Shown one piece after another: positions 33,345 to 42,318 of a stretch of DNA of 42,373 nt. The stretch spans positions 1-42,373 of the forward strand of contig CAZNLL010000018.1 of the NCBI GenBank assembly GCA_964573885.1, written 5' to 3'. The position numbers and the translations under genes were made by a program. The notes under the pieces are model-generated. The model saw nothing but the letters and a program-made list of their open reading frames with translations, was not told where the DNA came from and did no database searches. Positions within the stretch are counted from its first letter, which is position 1; every line of letters starts with the position of its first letter. This DNA is from CAZNLL01 sp964573885 (lineage in GTDB: Bacteria > Desulfobacterota > DSM-4660 > Desulfatiglandales > Desulfatiglandaceae).

Positions 33345-34826
33345 ATGAGAACAGGTGAAGCATTCTACGAGGACCTAAAGAAACTGGGGAAAAATGTGTA
33401 TATTGGCGGGGAAAAAGTCGCCAGAGACGATCCCAGGCTTCTGGGGAATGTGAAAATCATGCAGCTCACCTTTGACCTGGCCCAAGACCCTGACTGGAAA
33501 GGGGTGATCACCGCCAAATCCTCCATAACCGGGCAAGAAATCAACAGGTTCACCCATCTTGCGCAAAACCCATGGGACCTTATGCAAAAGCAAAAAATGG
33601 TGCGGTACGGGGCCACCAGGGTGGGGGGGTGCATACAGAGATGCATGGGCCAGGACGCCATTACTGCCCTTTCCGTGGCCACCAAAGAGATGGACGAGAA
33701 GCTGGGAACCGGCTACTACGACCGGTTTATGGAGTATATCAAGGTATATCAGGAAAAAGACTGGGCTGCAGCCTGCGCCCAGACCGACATGAAAGGGGAT
33801 CGTGTCAAAAGGCCCTATCAGCAAAAGGACCCGGACGCCTATGTCCATATTGTGGAGGAGAAAAGTGACGGCATTGTGGTAAGCGGAATAAAGACAGCCA
33901 TCACCATGGCCGCTGTGGCGGACGAAATCATCGTAGTGCCCACCCGGGCCCTTACAAAAGAAGACAGGGACTGGGCCGTAGCCTTTGCCATCCCTGCCGA
34001 CTGGGAAAACGTCCGCCTCATCACCCGGCCTGTGTGGCACAGGGAGAGGAAGAAGTTTAAGTGCCCCTACGCGGAGTTTGGTGTATCCGAATCGGTCATT
34101 GTCTTTGACAACGCCTTTATTCCCCAGGAAAGGGTGTTCATGTGCGGGGAATGGGAATTTGGGAGACGGCTTGCCCTCCTTTTTGCCGACTCCCACAGGT
34201 TCAGCTACACGGGATGCAAGCCCGCCCTCTCCGATGTCTTATGCGGCACCACCGCCCTGGTGGCGGAGGCAAACAACATTGAGCGCGCCTCCCATGTCCG
34301 CGAAAAGCTCTCCCATGTTGCCGGCATAGGAGAGCTGGCTTTTGCCGCCGGTATCGCAGCCGCCCTTTACGGAGAAAAGACCTCCTCCGGGACCTTTATC
34401 CCCAATGAGCTCTACGCCAACATCGGCCGTCGCCTTATGGGAGAGAATGTGTATCATGAATTCAACATCCTAACAGAGATAGCCGGCGGCCTGGCGGTGA
34501 CACTGCCTTTTGAAGATGACTTTCTGTCCCAGGAGACCCAAAAAGACCTGGAGAAACTCATGCAGCGCAACCCCGACATGCCCTATGATGAGGCTTGCCG
34601 TGTGTGGCGCTTCGTGGAAAGTATGGCCGCTTCGGCCATGGCGCCCTGGAACCAGATCGCCGGTGTCCATGGTGGGGGGTCTCCCATCATGGAAACCATC
34701 ACCCTGAATGCAGAAATCGATTACGAAGCAAAGAAAGATATCGCCAAATACCTCGCGGGGATCAACAAAGACCTGGACCAAAAAAAGGGGCTTAAAATGA
34801 AACCCTCCGTGCTAAACCCGGAATAA
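33345..34826 (+). CDS. 4-hydroxybutyryl-CoA dehydratase/vinylacetyl-CoA isomerase family enzyme
   Basis: A 493-residue protein close in length to clostridial AbfD (about 490). The residues that ligate its [4Fe-4S] cluster and act in catalysis are in place: C96 and C100 in GGCIQRCMGQD, and H284, Y288, C291 and K292 in HRFSYTGCK, matching C99, C103, H292, Y296, C299 and K300 of the clostridial enzyme. The fold is acyl-CoA dehydrogenase-like and binds FAD. Reaction: radical dehydration of 4-hydroxybutyryl-CoA to crotonyl-CoA and isomerisation of vinylacetyl-CoA. Whether this is the substrate, or a related CoA ester, is open. AAAGGAG precedes the ATG; the longer upstream frame is rejected. It heads a run with a hydrolase, a CoA ligase and an amidohydrolase. 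Confidence 0.85.
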   Translation: MRTGEAFYEDLKKLGKNVYIGGEKVARDDPRLLGNVKIMQLTFDLAQDPDWKGVITAKSSITGQEINRFTHLAQNPWDLMQKQKMVRYGATRVGGCIQRCMGQDAITALSVATKEMDEKLGTGYYDRFMEYIKVYQEKDWAAACAQTDMKGDRVKRPYQQKDPDAYVHIVEEKSDGIVVSGIKTAITMAAVADEIIVVPTRALTKEDRDWAVAFAIPADWENVRLITRPVWHRERKKFKCPYAEFGVSESVIVFDNAFIPQERVFMCGEWEFGRRLALLFADSHRFSYTGCKPALSDVLCGTTALVAEANNIERASHVREKLSHVAGIGELAFAAGIAAALYGEKTSSGTFIPNELYANIGRRLMGENVYHEFNILTEIAGGLAVTLPFEDDFLSQETQKDLEKLMQRNPDMPYDEACRVWRFVESMAASAMAPWNQIAGVHGGGSPIMETITLNAEIDYEAKKDIAKYLAGINKDLDQKKGLKMKPSVLNPE

Positions 34827-34863
34827 GGCCTCCCAAGAGGAGGGCGGTTTTGAGGACCCGCAA

Positions 34864-35706
34864 ATGGCTCTTAGGATGAGATGGTTGGGCACGGCATGCT
34901 TCGAAATCGCCCTGCCCAACAAAAAGACCATTGTCACCGACCCCTATGTAGACGATTCCGTCAGCGCCCCCATCACTTCCGACCGGTTCGAGGGCTGCGA
35001 TTACATCTTCCTTACCCACGGTCATTACGACCATATACTTGATGTGGGTAAGCTGAGTCGGCGCTTCAGTCCCAAGATCTTTTGCGGCCCCGTAGCCGCC
35101 AAATCCCTGTCCAGGTTTCAAGGGGTTGACCCGGGCTCTATCAACCATATCACCGCCGGGGACGTGATCCGTGAACCCGGGCTTACCGTGGAAATCCTGA
35201 AAGGGCAACATGTCGATTTCGCAAGCGAATACAAGCGGCTTACAGGCCGTGAACTCCCTGAAAGAGCCAAGGATCCCATGGCCACCGTCAAGGAAGCCCT
35301 TATGGTCATGTTGGGAACGGACCAGGTCCCTGAACGGTTCGGGGAGTGGATGGAAATTTACCCCCAGGGAGAACAGCTTAATTTTGTCTTTGAACCGGCT
35401 GGCGGCAGGCGGATCTATCTGGCGGGGTCTTACCCGGCCCCGAGCATTATTGAGACGGCCAGGCATGCAAGGGCCTATATCACCCTCCTCCAGGTCCTGC
35501 CCGGTAACACCGTTCACGGCATGGAAGAAGAAATCGCCGCACTGGCTATGGCATCAGGCTGTCACATCGTGATCCCTCAGCACCACGATCCCCTTTTTGA
35601 GGGGAGCAAAGAGACGGATATGTCCAGGCTCAAAGAGATCTTGACCGGCAAATCACAGATTATTTTCCAGGAACTTACTCCGGGCCGCTGGTACAGCTTC
35701 GACTAA
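34864..35706 (+). CDS. Metallo-beta-lactamase-fold hydrolase
   Basis: A 280-residue protein with the metal motif THGHYDHILD near residue 52, an N-terminal WLGTACFEI strand, a long insertion (about 110-190) and a late PQHHDP motif. This resembles UPF0173/RomA-like members that act on varied esters, lactones or thioesters. It has no signal peptide, so it is cytoplasmic. GAGGAC precedes the ATG, 37 bases after the dehydratase. In this context a thioesterase or lactonase role is plausible but is inference. Confidence 0.75.
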   Translation: MALRMRWLGTACFEIALPNKKTIVTDPYVDDSVSAPITSDRFEGCDYIFLTHGHYDHILDVGKLSRRFSPKIFCGPVAAKSLSRFQGVDPGSINHITAGDVIREPGLTVEILKGQHVDFASEYKRLTGRELPERAKDPMATVKEALMVMLGTDQVPERFGEWMEIYPQGEQLNFVFEPAGGRRIYLAGSYPAPSIIETARHARAYITLLQVLPGNTVHGMEEEIAALAMASGCHIVIPQHHDPLFEGSKETDMSRLKEILTGKSQIIFQELTPGRWYSFD

Positions 35707-35789
35707 ACAGGGTCGTGTCTCGCCCGGCATATGCCCGGGCGTCAACCCTTGGGAGCCCTCGCCCATTCCGAGACCAGGAGGAAAAGCGC

Positions 35790-37451
35790 ATGTGGCATGA
35801 ATACAAAGAGGTCAGGAAAAAGCTCTATCCGGGAATTGATCAGGCGGAAAGCGTTAAAGAGGCCCTTGAAATCACCGCGGCCCTGGGAGATAAGGTCTAT
35901 CTCATAGATGCGGTCACGGGCCGTGAATACACTTACGAGGAATCCAACAGGAAAGTGAACCGGGTGGCCCACAGCCTCATGGACCTTGGCCTCAGGCAGG
36001 GAGACCGAGTGGGTTTCTTCATGAGCAACAGCCCTCGATGCGTCTTTACCATATTGGGTATCTTCAAGGCCGGCATGACCGCCGTCCCCATCAATTACAA
36101 CTTCCGGGAAAAAGAGGTCGCCCATCTCGTCAGCAAGGCCGAAATATCCACGGCCGTGGTAGACCCCAACCAGACCTACCTCGATATCTTGACCACCGTC
36201 TCCTCCCAAGCGGGGATACTCAAAGACATCCTTGTCTACGGTGAAGGGGAAGTAAAGGCGGCAAGTTCGCCTGCGACCATCCGGCGCATGGAACAACTCC
36301 TGGATGGTGCAAGGGACACGGATCCCGAAGTGTCTCTCAAGGGGGACGACCCCTGCGTGGTATTCTTTACCTCAGGGACCACGGGCATGCCCAAAGGGGC
36401 ACCCATTACCCACAGGATATTCCTTCTGGCGGCCCAGAGTGTGCTCGCCATCCCCTGGACCGATTCCACGACGCGGAACTACACTGCCCTCCCCCTCTTT
36501 CATGCCAATGCCCAGCTTTACTCCATGATGGCCATGCGGTGCATGGGCAATTCCCTGGTTCTTTCCGACCGGTTCAGCCCCAAGAAATTCTTTAAAGAAA
36601 TCAATCAATTCCAGGCCACCTATTTCAATTCCATAGGCGGGATGATGCAAATCCTTGATGCGGCCTTTCAAAATACTCCGGTGCCGGAACACACGGCAAA
36701 ATACGTATTTGTGGGAGGGACCCCGGTGGAGCTTTGGCAAAGGTTTGAAAAGAAGTTCCGTGTCACCATCTTTGAGGGATACAGTCAAAGTGAATCACCT
36801 GTCCTCTTCCTCAATGCCGACCCGGATTCCGGGAAACGGAAAATCGGCTCTTTCGGTATCCCCGTATTTCCTGATCTGGGAAGAAAAACAGCCATCCTCG
36901 TGGCCGATGGTCATATGGGACGGGAAGGGGAGGATGTCACCGGGGAATTGATTCAAACCGGCTTTAACATGAAGGGATACTGGGGAGAAGAGGAGAAGAC
37001 CGACGAGGTCTTTACCGACGGCTGGCTCCATAGCGGAGATGTGGTCCGAAGGGATGCGGATGGGTACCATTATTTTGTGGACCGTTTAAAATTCATGATC
37101 CGTAAAGGCGGAGAAAACATTGCCGCTTTTGAGATCGAGGACGTGGTAAACGGCTATCCGGGCGTATCCGAATCCTCGGTCGTGCCCGTACCCGATCCCT
37201 TAAGGGAGGAAGACATTAAGGTCTTTCTTAGACCCGTGGAGGGGGCGGAGATCGACCTTCCTGATTTTATCCGTTACTGCAAAGAGAAACTCTCCTACTT
37301 TAAGGTCCCCAGATATGTGGAGATTGTTGACTCTTTTCCCAAAACGGCAACCGAGCGAATCCAAAAGATGGAACTTAAAGAAAGGGAGAGGAAGCGCTCG
37401 GATCACGGCTGGGATAGAGACAAGGAAATGCCGGACTGGAAAAACGGCTAA
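35790..37451 (+). CDS. Acyl-CoA ligase (AMP-forming), CaiC-like
   Basis: A 553-residue ANL-superfamily adenylating enzyme. The P-loop-like motif is FFTSGTTGMPKG, A5 is GYSQSESP, and A8 is DRLKFMIRKGGENIAAFEIE. The A10 region reads PKTATERIQKMEL, where most relatives have GK before the hydrophobic residue, so the usual catalytic Lys is Arg; a Lys three residues later may take over. The ATG at 35790 follows AGGAGG and is preferred over the long upstream extension from 35715. It would activate a carboxylate to its CoA ester for the neighbouring dehydratase. The substrate is unknown. Confidence 0.85.
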   Translation: MWHEYKEVRKKLYPGIDQAESVKEALEITAALGDKVYLIDAVTGREYTYEESNRKVNRVAHSLMDLGLRQGDRVGFFMSNSPRCVFTILGIFKAGMTAVPINYNFREKEVAHLVSKAEISTAVVDPNQTYLDILTTVSSQAGILKDILVYGEGEVKAASSPATIRRMEQLLDGARDTDPEVSLKGDDPCVVFFTSGTTGMPKGAPITHRIFLLAAQSVLAIPWTDSTTRNYTALPLFHANAQLYSMMAMRCMGNSLVLSDRFSPKKFFKEINQFQATYFNSIGGMMQILDAAFQNTPVPEHTAKYVFVGGTPVELWQRFEKKFRVTIFEGYSQSESPVLFLNADPDSGKRKIGSFGIPVFPDLGRKTAILVADGHMGREGEDVTGELIQTGFNMKGYWGEEEKTDEVFTDGWLHSGDVVRRDADGYHYFVDRLKFMIRKGGENIAAFEIEDVVNGYPGVSESSVVPVPDPLREEDIKVFLRPVEGAEIDLPDFIRYCKEKLSYFKVPRYVEIVDSFPKTATERIQKMELKERERKRSDHGWDRDKEMPDWKNG

Positions 37452-37462
37452 GGAGGTGCCCG

Positions 37463-38593
37463 GTGATAAGTGACTTAACCCCCCTTTCCCTCACCCGCAA
37501 GCTCTTGAGATTCAACACCATGAACCCTCCCGGCCACGAAAGGGAGTGCGCCCAATACCTGGGAAGCCTGCTAGAAGGCGCAGGGTTTAAGGTTACTTTC
37601 TACGATTTTGCTGAGGCCAGGACAAATCTCATCGCCCGTCTAGAGGGCACGGGGCAAAAGTCGCCCATCTGCTTTACAGGTCATACCGACACCATCCCCC
37701 TTGGGGCCACGCCGTGGAAATGGGATCCCTTTACAGGAGAAACCCAAGGAGACAAGCTCTACGGAAGGGGGGCCAGCGATATGAAAGGGGGCCTCGCCGC
37801 CATGGTTATCGCCGCACTTCGTCTCGCCGAGGGGCCGTCTCCTCAGTCCGGAATCACCTTGGTCATAACGGCTGGCGAGGAAACGGGCTGCCAAGGGGCC
37901 TATCATCTGGCTCGACTTGACCGCGTCCTGGCTGCGGCAGGAGCCCTGGTGGTAGGAGAGCCTACATCCAATTTCCCCCTTGTGGGACATAAAGGGGCCC
38001 TTTGGTTGGAAGCGCGCACCACGGGAATTGCAGCACACGGCTCCATGCCGGACCAAGGGGTCAACGCCATATACAAGGCGGCCCGGGCAGTCATGACATT
38101 AAGCAATTACGATTTTGGAATCTCACCCCATCCCACACTGGGTCCTCCCACCCTTAACGTAGGGACCATCTCAGGGGGGATCAATATCAATTCGGTACCC
38201 GACGAGGCCCTCATAGGCATTGATATCCGGACCATTCCAGGGCAAACCAACAAGGCGGTCCATGAAAAACTTGCCTCCCGTCTCGGAGCGGAATGGGAGC
38301 TTAAGTCTTTGGTGGACGTGGACGGTGTGGCTACAGATCCAGCGGGGAGTTGGGTTCAGGACGTATTCCGCATTATGAAACCTTACCTAAAAATGCAACC
38401 CGTGGCCCGCGGCGGCACCTATTTTACAGATGCCTCGGTCCTAACCCCGGCCCTGGGCCAGCCCCCAACACTGATCTTGGGTCCAGGAGAACCCACTATG
38501 GCCCACAGGACGGACGAGTGGTGTGCGGTTTCTAAGATCGAAGAAGCCTCTGAAGCCTATCTGGAAATCGCAAAGCAGTGGTGCGGTCTCTAA
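37463..38593 (+). CDS. M20-family amidohydrolase (ArgE/DapE-like)
   Basis: A 376-residue zinc-dependent deacylase. FTGHTDTIPLG and GRGASDMKGG give the first metal ligands, TAGEETGCQGA the catalytic Glu pair, and AAHGSMPDQG the dimerisation-domain entry. It starts at GTG 37463, with AGGAGGT 7 bases before it. It is coupled to the ligase 11 bases upstream. A biosynthetic DapE or ArgE role is unlikely, as DapL makes DapE unnecessary; N-acyl or N-carbamoyl substrate cleavage that feeds the ligase is more likely. Confidence 0.82.
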   Translation: MISDLTPLSLTRKLLRFNTMNPPGHERECAQYLGSLLEGAGFKVTFYDFAEARTNLIARLEGTGQKSPICFTGHTDTIPLGATPWKWDPFTGETQGDKLYGRGASDMKGGLAAMVIAALRLAEGPSPQSGITLVITAGEETGCQGAYHLARLDRVLAAAGALVVGEPTSNFPLVGHKGALWLEARTTGIAAHGSMPDQGVNAIYKAARAVMTLSNYDFGISPHPTLGPPTLNVGTISGGININSVPDEALIGIDIRTIPGQTNKAVHEKLASRLGAEWELKSLVDVDGVATDPAGSWVQDVFRIMKPYLKMQPVARGGTYFTDASVLTPALGQPPTLILGPGEPTMAHRTDEWCAVSKIEEASEAYLEIAKQWCGL

Positions 38594-38657
38594 GCAAGGA
38601 GAGTAACCGCGGGGACCCGGCCGCCAAGGAGATCCCGGCCAAGAAAGGCCTTTTTGC

Positions 38658-38685
38658 TTGACAACGTTCTGTGCTTTACTATAAA
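38658..38685 (+). promoter_or_regulatory. Strong sigma-70-like promoter with no gene close behind
   Basis: TTGACA (38658-38663), a 16-base spacer and TATAAA (38680-38685). The next coding start is about 470 bases away, so it may drive a small RNA or a long leader. Confidence 0.55.
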
Positions 38686-39090
38686 AACGGGTAGTCATAA
38701 GTTCACCGTATAGTCGGATTTGTGACCAAATCGTTCACTCCATATAACAGCCAAAAATCCATCAGAAATCCCAGGAGGCCCTTTGTCAACTTTTGTTCAG
38801 GTAAGCCACCCTTTTGGAGCCGAGGCAGTCGTTTTCAAAGAGGCTTTCATCCCTTCTGTCTCTTCACTATCAGACGCCCCTTATCCCGCTTTACGGCTGT
38901 CTGCGCCCTGGCTGGCGGAGGATCACCGCCTAGAGTAAAACACCAGATTATCCTTTGACTTGATATACTGTGGGAGCTTGAACCGGGAATTGACCGGTGG
39001 CACGGCCCTAAAGCAAATCAACATTTAATAGTGTGGTATCCTTTAGAGATCCCCTGCCAACAGGCGAAGACGATGAGAAGGCGGACATTC

Positions 39091-39115
39091 TTCTGAATCC
39101 ATATGCCGTTCAGAA
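39091..39115. promoter_or_regulatory. Inverted repeat, candidate operator of the TetR-SDR gene
   Basis: TTCTGAA (39091-39097) and TTCAGAA (39109-39115) are exact reverse complements around 11 bases, 43 bases before the chosen start. TetR proteins often bind palindromes next to their own gene. Confidence 0.45.
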
Positions 39116-39158
39116 TTAGAGGAGGACGCCTCACTATTGAATAATGTCAGGTGTGCTC

Positions 39159-40535
39159 ATGTCTTTCATCCCCAGCAAAGTCAAAAACAAAGAACTTGTC
39201 GAGAGGCGGCGGAGACAGATCGTGCTGGCTGCCATCAAGCTTTTCTCCCGCAAAGGCTTTCACAAAACCAGCTTAAGAGAGCTGGCGGAAGAGGCCGGCA
39301 TAAGCCATGGCAACATCTATGACTATGTGCGAAGTAAAGAGGATATCTTTTTCCTGGTCCATGAATTCGTCCACCGCCTCTTTGATGAAGCCATCACTCA
39401 GAGCATAAGAAATGTTGATGCCCCTCTGGAAAAACTCCGTCGCATGGTACGTGCCGAGTTCAATCTCATGTATCAGTGGTCAGATGCCATACTCCTTATC
39501 TATCAGGAGACCCACATCCTTAGTAATGCCCTTTTAAAGAGGCTTCTCCAAACAGAGAGAAAGCATGTCCAGCGCTTCGAGGCCGTTCTCAACGAGTGCA
39601 TTCAGGCAGGAAGGCTGAGAGATGCCAATCTCAGGATTACAGCCAACTTAATCAAGATTATGGCAGAGACCTGGGTGGTCAAACGGTGGGATATTAGAGG
39701 AGAAGTGAGCCGACTGGAGATGGAAAAAGCCATCTTGGATTTGGTCTTTCACGGCCTCCTAAAAGGGGAAGAATTCGAGAGCCTTCCGCTCCAGCCCCGG
39801 AATATGCCCGAAGGCAAACTGGCTCTGGTCACCCACGGGGGGACGCTTTTGGGTCAAGCCCTTACCTCTTTTCTCCTTTCCAAGGGAATAAGCGTGGCGG
39901 TACACACCAAGAGAGGCAAGGAAGGCGCGGATATTTCCCGCTTTGCCGCTGAGGACAGGGGCAGGCTGAGGATTTACCCCTTGGAAGATCACGGGCCTTT
40001 AACAGCCCGACTCCTCAAGGGAATTACCGCTGATTTCGGTTCCTTTGACATCATCATTCAGGACGTGGGGATCGGCTATTTGAGAACCACCATCAGCGAA
40101 AAAATGAGGCTGCTGGCCTTGCAGGAACTGGAAACGAACCTCCAGCAGGCCCAAGGCCTGGCGTCATCTTTGGTAACGGAAATGGCCGAGAGGGGATCAG
40201 GCCATATCGTCTATCTGGCCCCCTGGGCCTGGGACGGCTATGCCGATCCCCTGCGTTATGAAACAGTAAAGGGTGGGACAGTAGCGCTTACAAGGGCTGT
40301 TGCCGACCGAACGGCGTCCTCAGGGGTGAACGTAAACTGTATTCTCCCCGGCTTTATCGGAGGAGCCAGGCCCCTGAGCATTGAAAAAGAAAAGGCGGAC
40401 CAGTCCCTTGAACGCGTTCCCATGGGATGTTTGGGAGAGGTCTCTGATGTACTCAATGCCCTTAACTTCCTGATCTCTGATGAATCCAAATATGTAACTG
40501 GGCAGGTCCTAAAAGTAGGAGGAGGGCTGAATTAA
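39159..40535 (+). CDS. TetR-family regulator fused to a degenerate short-chain dehydrogenase
   Basis: A 458-residue fusion. Residues 7-210 form a TetR/FadR-type repressor with a helix-turn-helix at TSLRELAEEAGISHGNIYDYVRSKEDIF (38-65) and a helical ligand-binding domain. Residues 220-458 form an SDR domain: a cofactor loop THGGTLLG where TGxxxGxG is usual, QDVG in place of NNAG, no catalytic Ser (YLAPWAW at that position), but an intact YETVK pair (Y367, K371) and the late VTGQVLKVGGG. The SDR half may bind a nucleotide or acyl-CoA as a sensor without catalysis. The ATG at 39159 has AGGTG before it; 39144 is an alternative. It lies between two acyl-CoA ligase genes it probably controls. Confidence 0.85.
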   Translation: MSFIPSKVKNKELVERRRRQIVLAAIKLFSRKGFHKTSLRELAEEAGISHGNIYDYVRSKEDIFFLVHEFVHRLFDEAITQSIRNVDAPLEKLRRMVRAEFNLMYQWSDAILLIYQETHILSNALLKRLLQTERKHVQRFEAVLNECIQAGRLRDANLRITANLIKIMAETWVVKRWDIRGEVSRLEMEKAILDLVFHGLLKGEEFESLPLQPRNMPEGKLALVTHGGTLLGQALTSFLLSKGISVAVHTKRGKEGADISRFAAEDRGRLRIYPLEDHGPLTARLLKGITADFGSFDIIIQDVGIGYLRTTISEKMRLLALQELETNLQQAQGLASSLVTEMAERGSGHIVYLAPWAWDGYADPLRYETVKGGTVALTRAVADRTASSGVNVNCILPGFIGGARPLSIEKEKADQSLERVPMGCLGEVSDVLNALNFLISDESKYVTGQVLKVGGGLN

Positions 40536-40659
40536 TCTCGGTCCGCCCTCAGGCGGCGGGGCGCATTGATTGTGGAGGATGCAAGGTTGTTCTCAATATC
40601 TCTCCGCGGGCTTTATTTGATCCATTTGACCGTGAGTTTATACCAAAAAGGAGGGGCCC

Positions 40660-42261
40660 ATGAAGAAGCTTAAAAGTCAATGGGAGATTGTAGAAGAAAC
40701 ATCTCCGGAAGGCTTTAGAGAAATTCATTATAAGAACAGGCCGAAAAACCTCTTTGACATGGTAGAGGGGACCGTTTCCACATGGCCTGATGACATCGCC
40801 TTTATCGACGGAGAAGAGCGCATCACTTATGCTCAGGCCTATGAGGCGGCCAATCGCATTTCTGCAGCCTTACAAAGGGAATGTGCCCTTTCCAAAGGAG
40901 ACAGGGTCGCCCTTTTATTGGGCATCGGAATCCCCTTTGCCCTGGCCTATCTGGCCGTCGTCCGCCTGGGTGCGGTGGTTGTCCCTCTCAATACCCGCTA
41001 TAAGGGAGAAGAACTCTCCTATGAAATCAATGATTCAGGGGCAAAGGTGCTTATCAGTGAGAAGGCCCTTTATGAAAGCCTGGAGCCTTTGAGAGACAAG
41101 GTCATGACCCTCTCCCATGTCTTTATCCACGGTGGAGAGCCCTCTCCCGGAACCCAGTCCTTCAATGACTTGCTCCACTATAAGACCGAGAGGTTCGAGG
41201 CGCCGGAGATCTCTGAGTGGAATCTCTTGAACATCATGTACACCTCGGGCACCACAGGAAAACCCAAGGGAGCTATGCAGACCCACCGGGGCATTATCGG
41301 TACGGCCATGATGACATGCGAATTCATGAATTATAGACATGATCGTGACCGGGTTTTGTGCGTGGTGCCCCTGTTTCATGCCACCGGTTTGTCCATGAAC
41401 CTGATGGCTCCTCTTTACGGCGGGGTCCCAGTGGTCTTCTTGAACCGATTTCAGTCGGAGGAGGCCCTTAGGCTTATTCAGAAGGAACGCATAACCACCA
41501 TGATTTCGGTGATTACCGTATACTGGTTGATGCTGAATCACGAGAACTTTGAGAACTACGATCTTTCGAGCCTCAGGGAAATACTCTACGGCGGGTCCCC
41601 GGCCGCAGCCGATGTTATCCGGGAGATGCGGGAAAAACTCCCGGGCGTGCTGATCCACAACGGCTACGGTCTCACGGAGACCCACGCCTATGATACCCAT
41701 CTCCCGGATGAGGACGCCCTCTCCCATGTTGAATCCGTAGGTCAAATCCTGCCCCTGGTGGACATGAAAATCGTGGATTCCCAAGGCAGGGAAAGGCCTC
41801 CAGGGGAGCCCGGAGAACTGTGGATCAAGGGCTGTAAGGTGGTACGGGGGTACTGGAACAAGCCGGAGGCCAATAAGGAAGCCTTTACAGACGGTTGGCT
41901 TCACACAGGGGACATGGCTCGCATCGATGAAGAGGGTTATGTCTATATCATGGACCGCTTCAAGGATATGATCAACCGGGGAGGAGAAAAGATTTACAGT
42001 ATTGAAGTGGAAAACGCCCTGTACGCCTTTCCAAAGGTCCTGGAAGCGGCCGTATTCGGAGTACCCGATGAGGTCTTCGGCGAACAGGTCAAAGCGGCCG
42101 TGGTACTTAAACCCGGACAGGAGACCTCTGAAGAGGAAATCAGGGCCTTCTGTGCCCAACACTTGGCAGATTACAAGGTGCCCAGGTCCTTTATATTCCT
42201 CGATGAGCTCCCCCGGAACCCGGGGGGCAAGGTGGTGAAAGCCAGATTGCGGGATCTATGA
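40660..42261 (+). CDS. Acyl-CoA synthetase (AMP-forming), long-chain/aromatic-type
   Basis: A 533-residue ANL enzyme. Motifs run IMYTSGTTGKPKGAM, then VPLFHATG, the A5 NGYGLTETHA, GWLHTGDMARIDEEGY, and the A10 Lys in PRNPGGKVVKARL, so catalysis should be intact. AAGGAGG precedes the ATG. It is followed after 57 bases by a LivG-like gene, an arrangement common in anaerobic aromatic- or fatty-acid-degrading bacteria, where import and CoA activation are coupled. The substrate is unknown. Confidence 0.88.
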   Translation: MKKLKSQWEIVEETSPEGFREIHYKNRPKNLFDMVEGTVSTWPDDIAFIDGEERITYAQAYEAANRISAALQRECALSKGDRVALLLGIGIPFALAYLAVVRLGAVVVPLNTRYKGEELSYEINDSGAKVLISEKALYESLEPLRDKVMTLSHVFIHGGEPSPGTQSFNDLLHYKTERFEAPEISEWNLLNIMYTSGTTGKPKGAMQTHRGIIGTAMMTCEFMNYRHDRDRVLCVVPLFHATGLSMNLMAPLYGGVPVVFLNRFQSEEALRLIQKERITTMISVITVYWLMLNHENFENYDLSSLREILYGGSPAAADVIREMREKLPGVLIHNGYGLTETHAYDTHLPDEDALSHVESVGQILPLVDMKIVDSQGRERPPGEPGELWIKGCKVVRGYWNKPEANKEAFTDGWLHTGDMARIDEEGYVYIMDRFKDMINRGGEKIYSIEVENALYAFPKVLEAAVFGVPDEVFGEQVKAAVVLKPGQETSEEEIRAFCAQHLADYKVPRSFIFLDELPRNPGGKVVKARLRDL

Positions 42262-42318
42262 AAGTCCCCCAACCTCGGTCAACCATGGCAAAGGTGAGAG
42301 CAGAAAAGGCGGATTGCA

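Larger units (their letters stand above)
38594..39158. other. Long intergenic region before the TetR-SDR gene
   Basis: About 565 bases without a supported gene. It holds a weak terminator (GGCC-AAGAAA-GGCC then five T, near 38645), a strong orphan promoter (38658-38685), an extended -10 box (TGATATACT near 38960) and a 7-bp inverted repeat (39091-39115) just before the fusion gene. No RNA family is recognised. Confidence 0.4.

Noticed and set aside
37463..38593. M20 enzyme as biosynthetic dapE or argE
   Set aside because: DapL makes DapE unnecessary, and the gene lies in a catabolic-looking run with a CoA ligase, far from the arg and dap cluster.
41035..42162. 375-residue antisense reading frame opposite the second acyl-CoA ligase
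   Set aside because: It is a GC-driven shadow. It has no recognisable domain, and the sense frame has a full set of ANL motifs.
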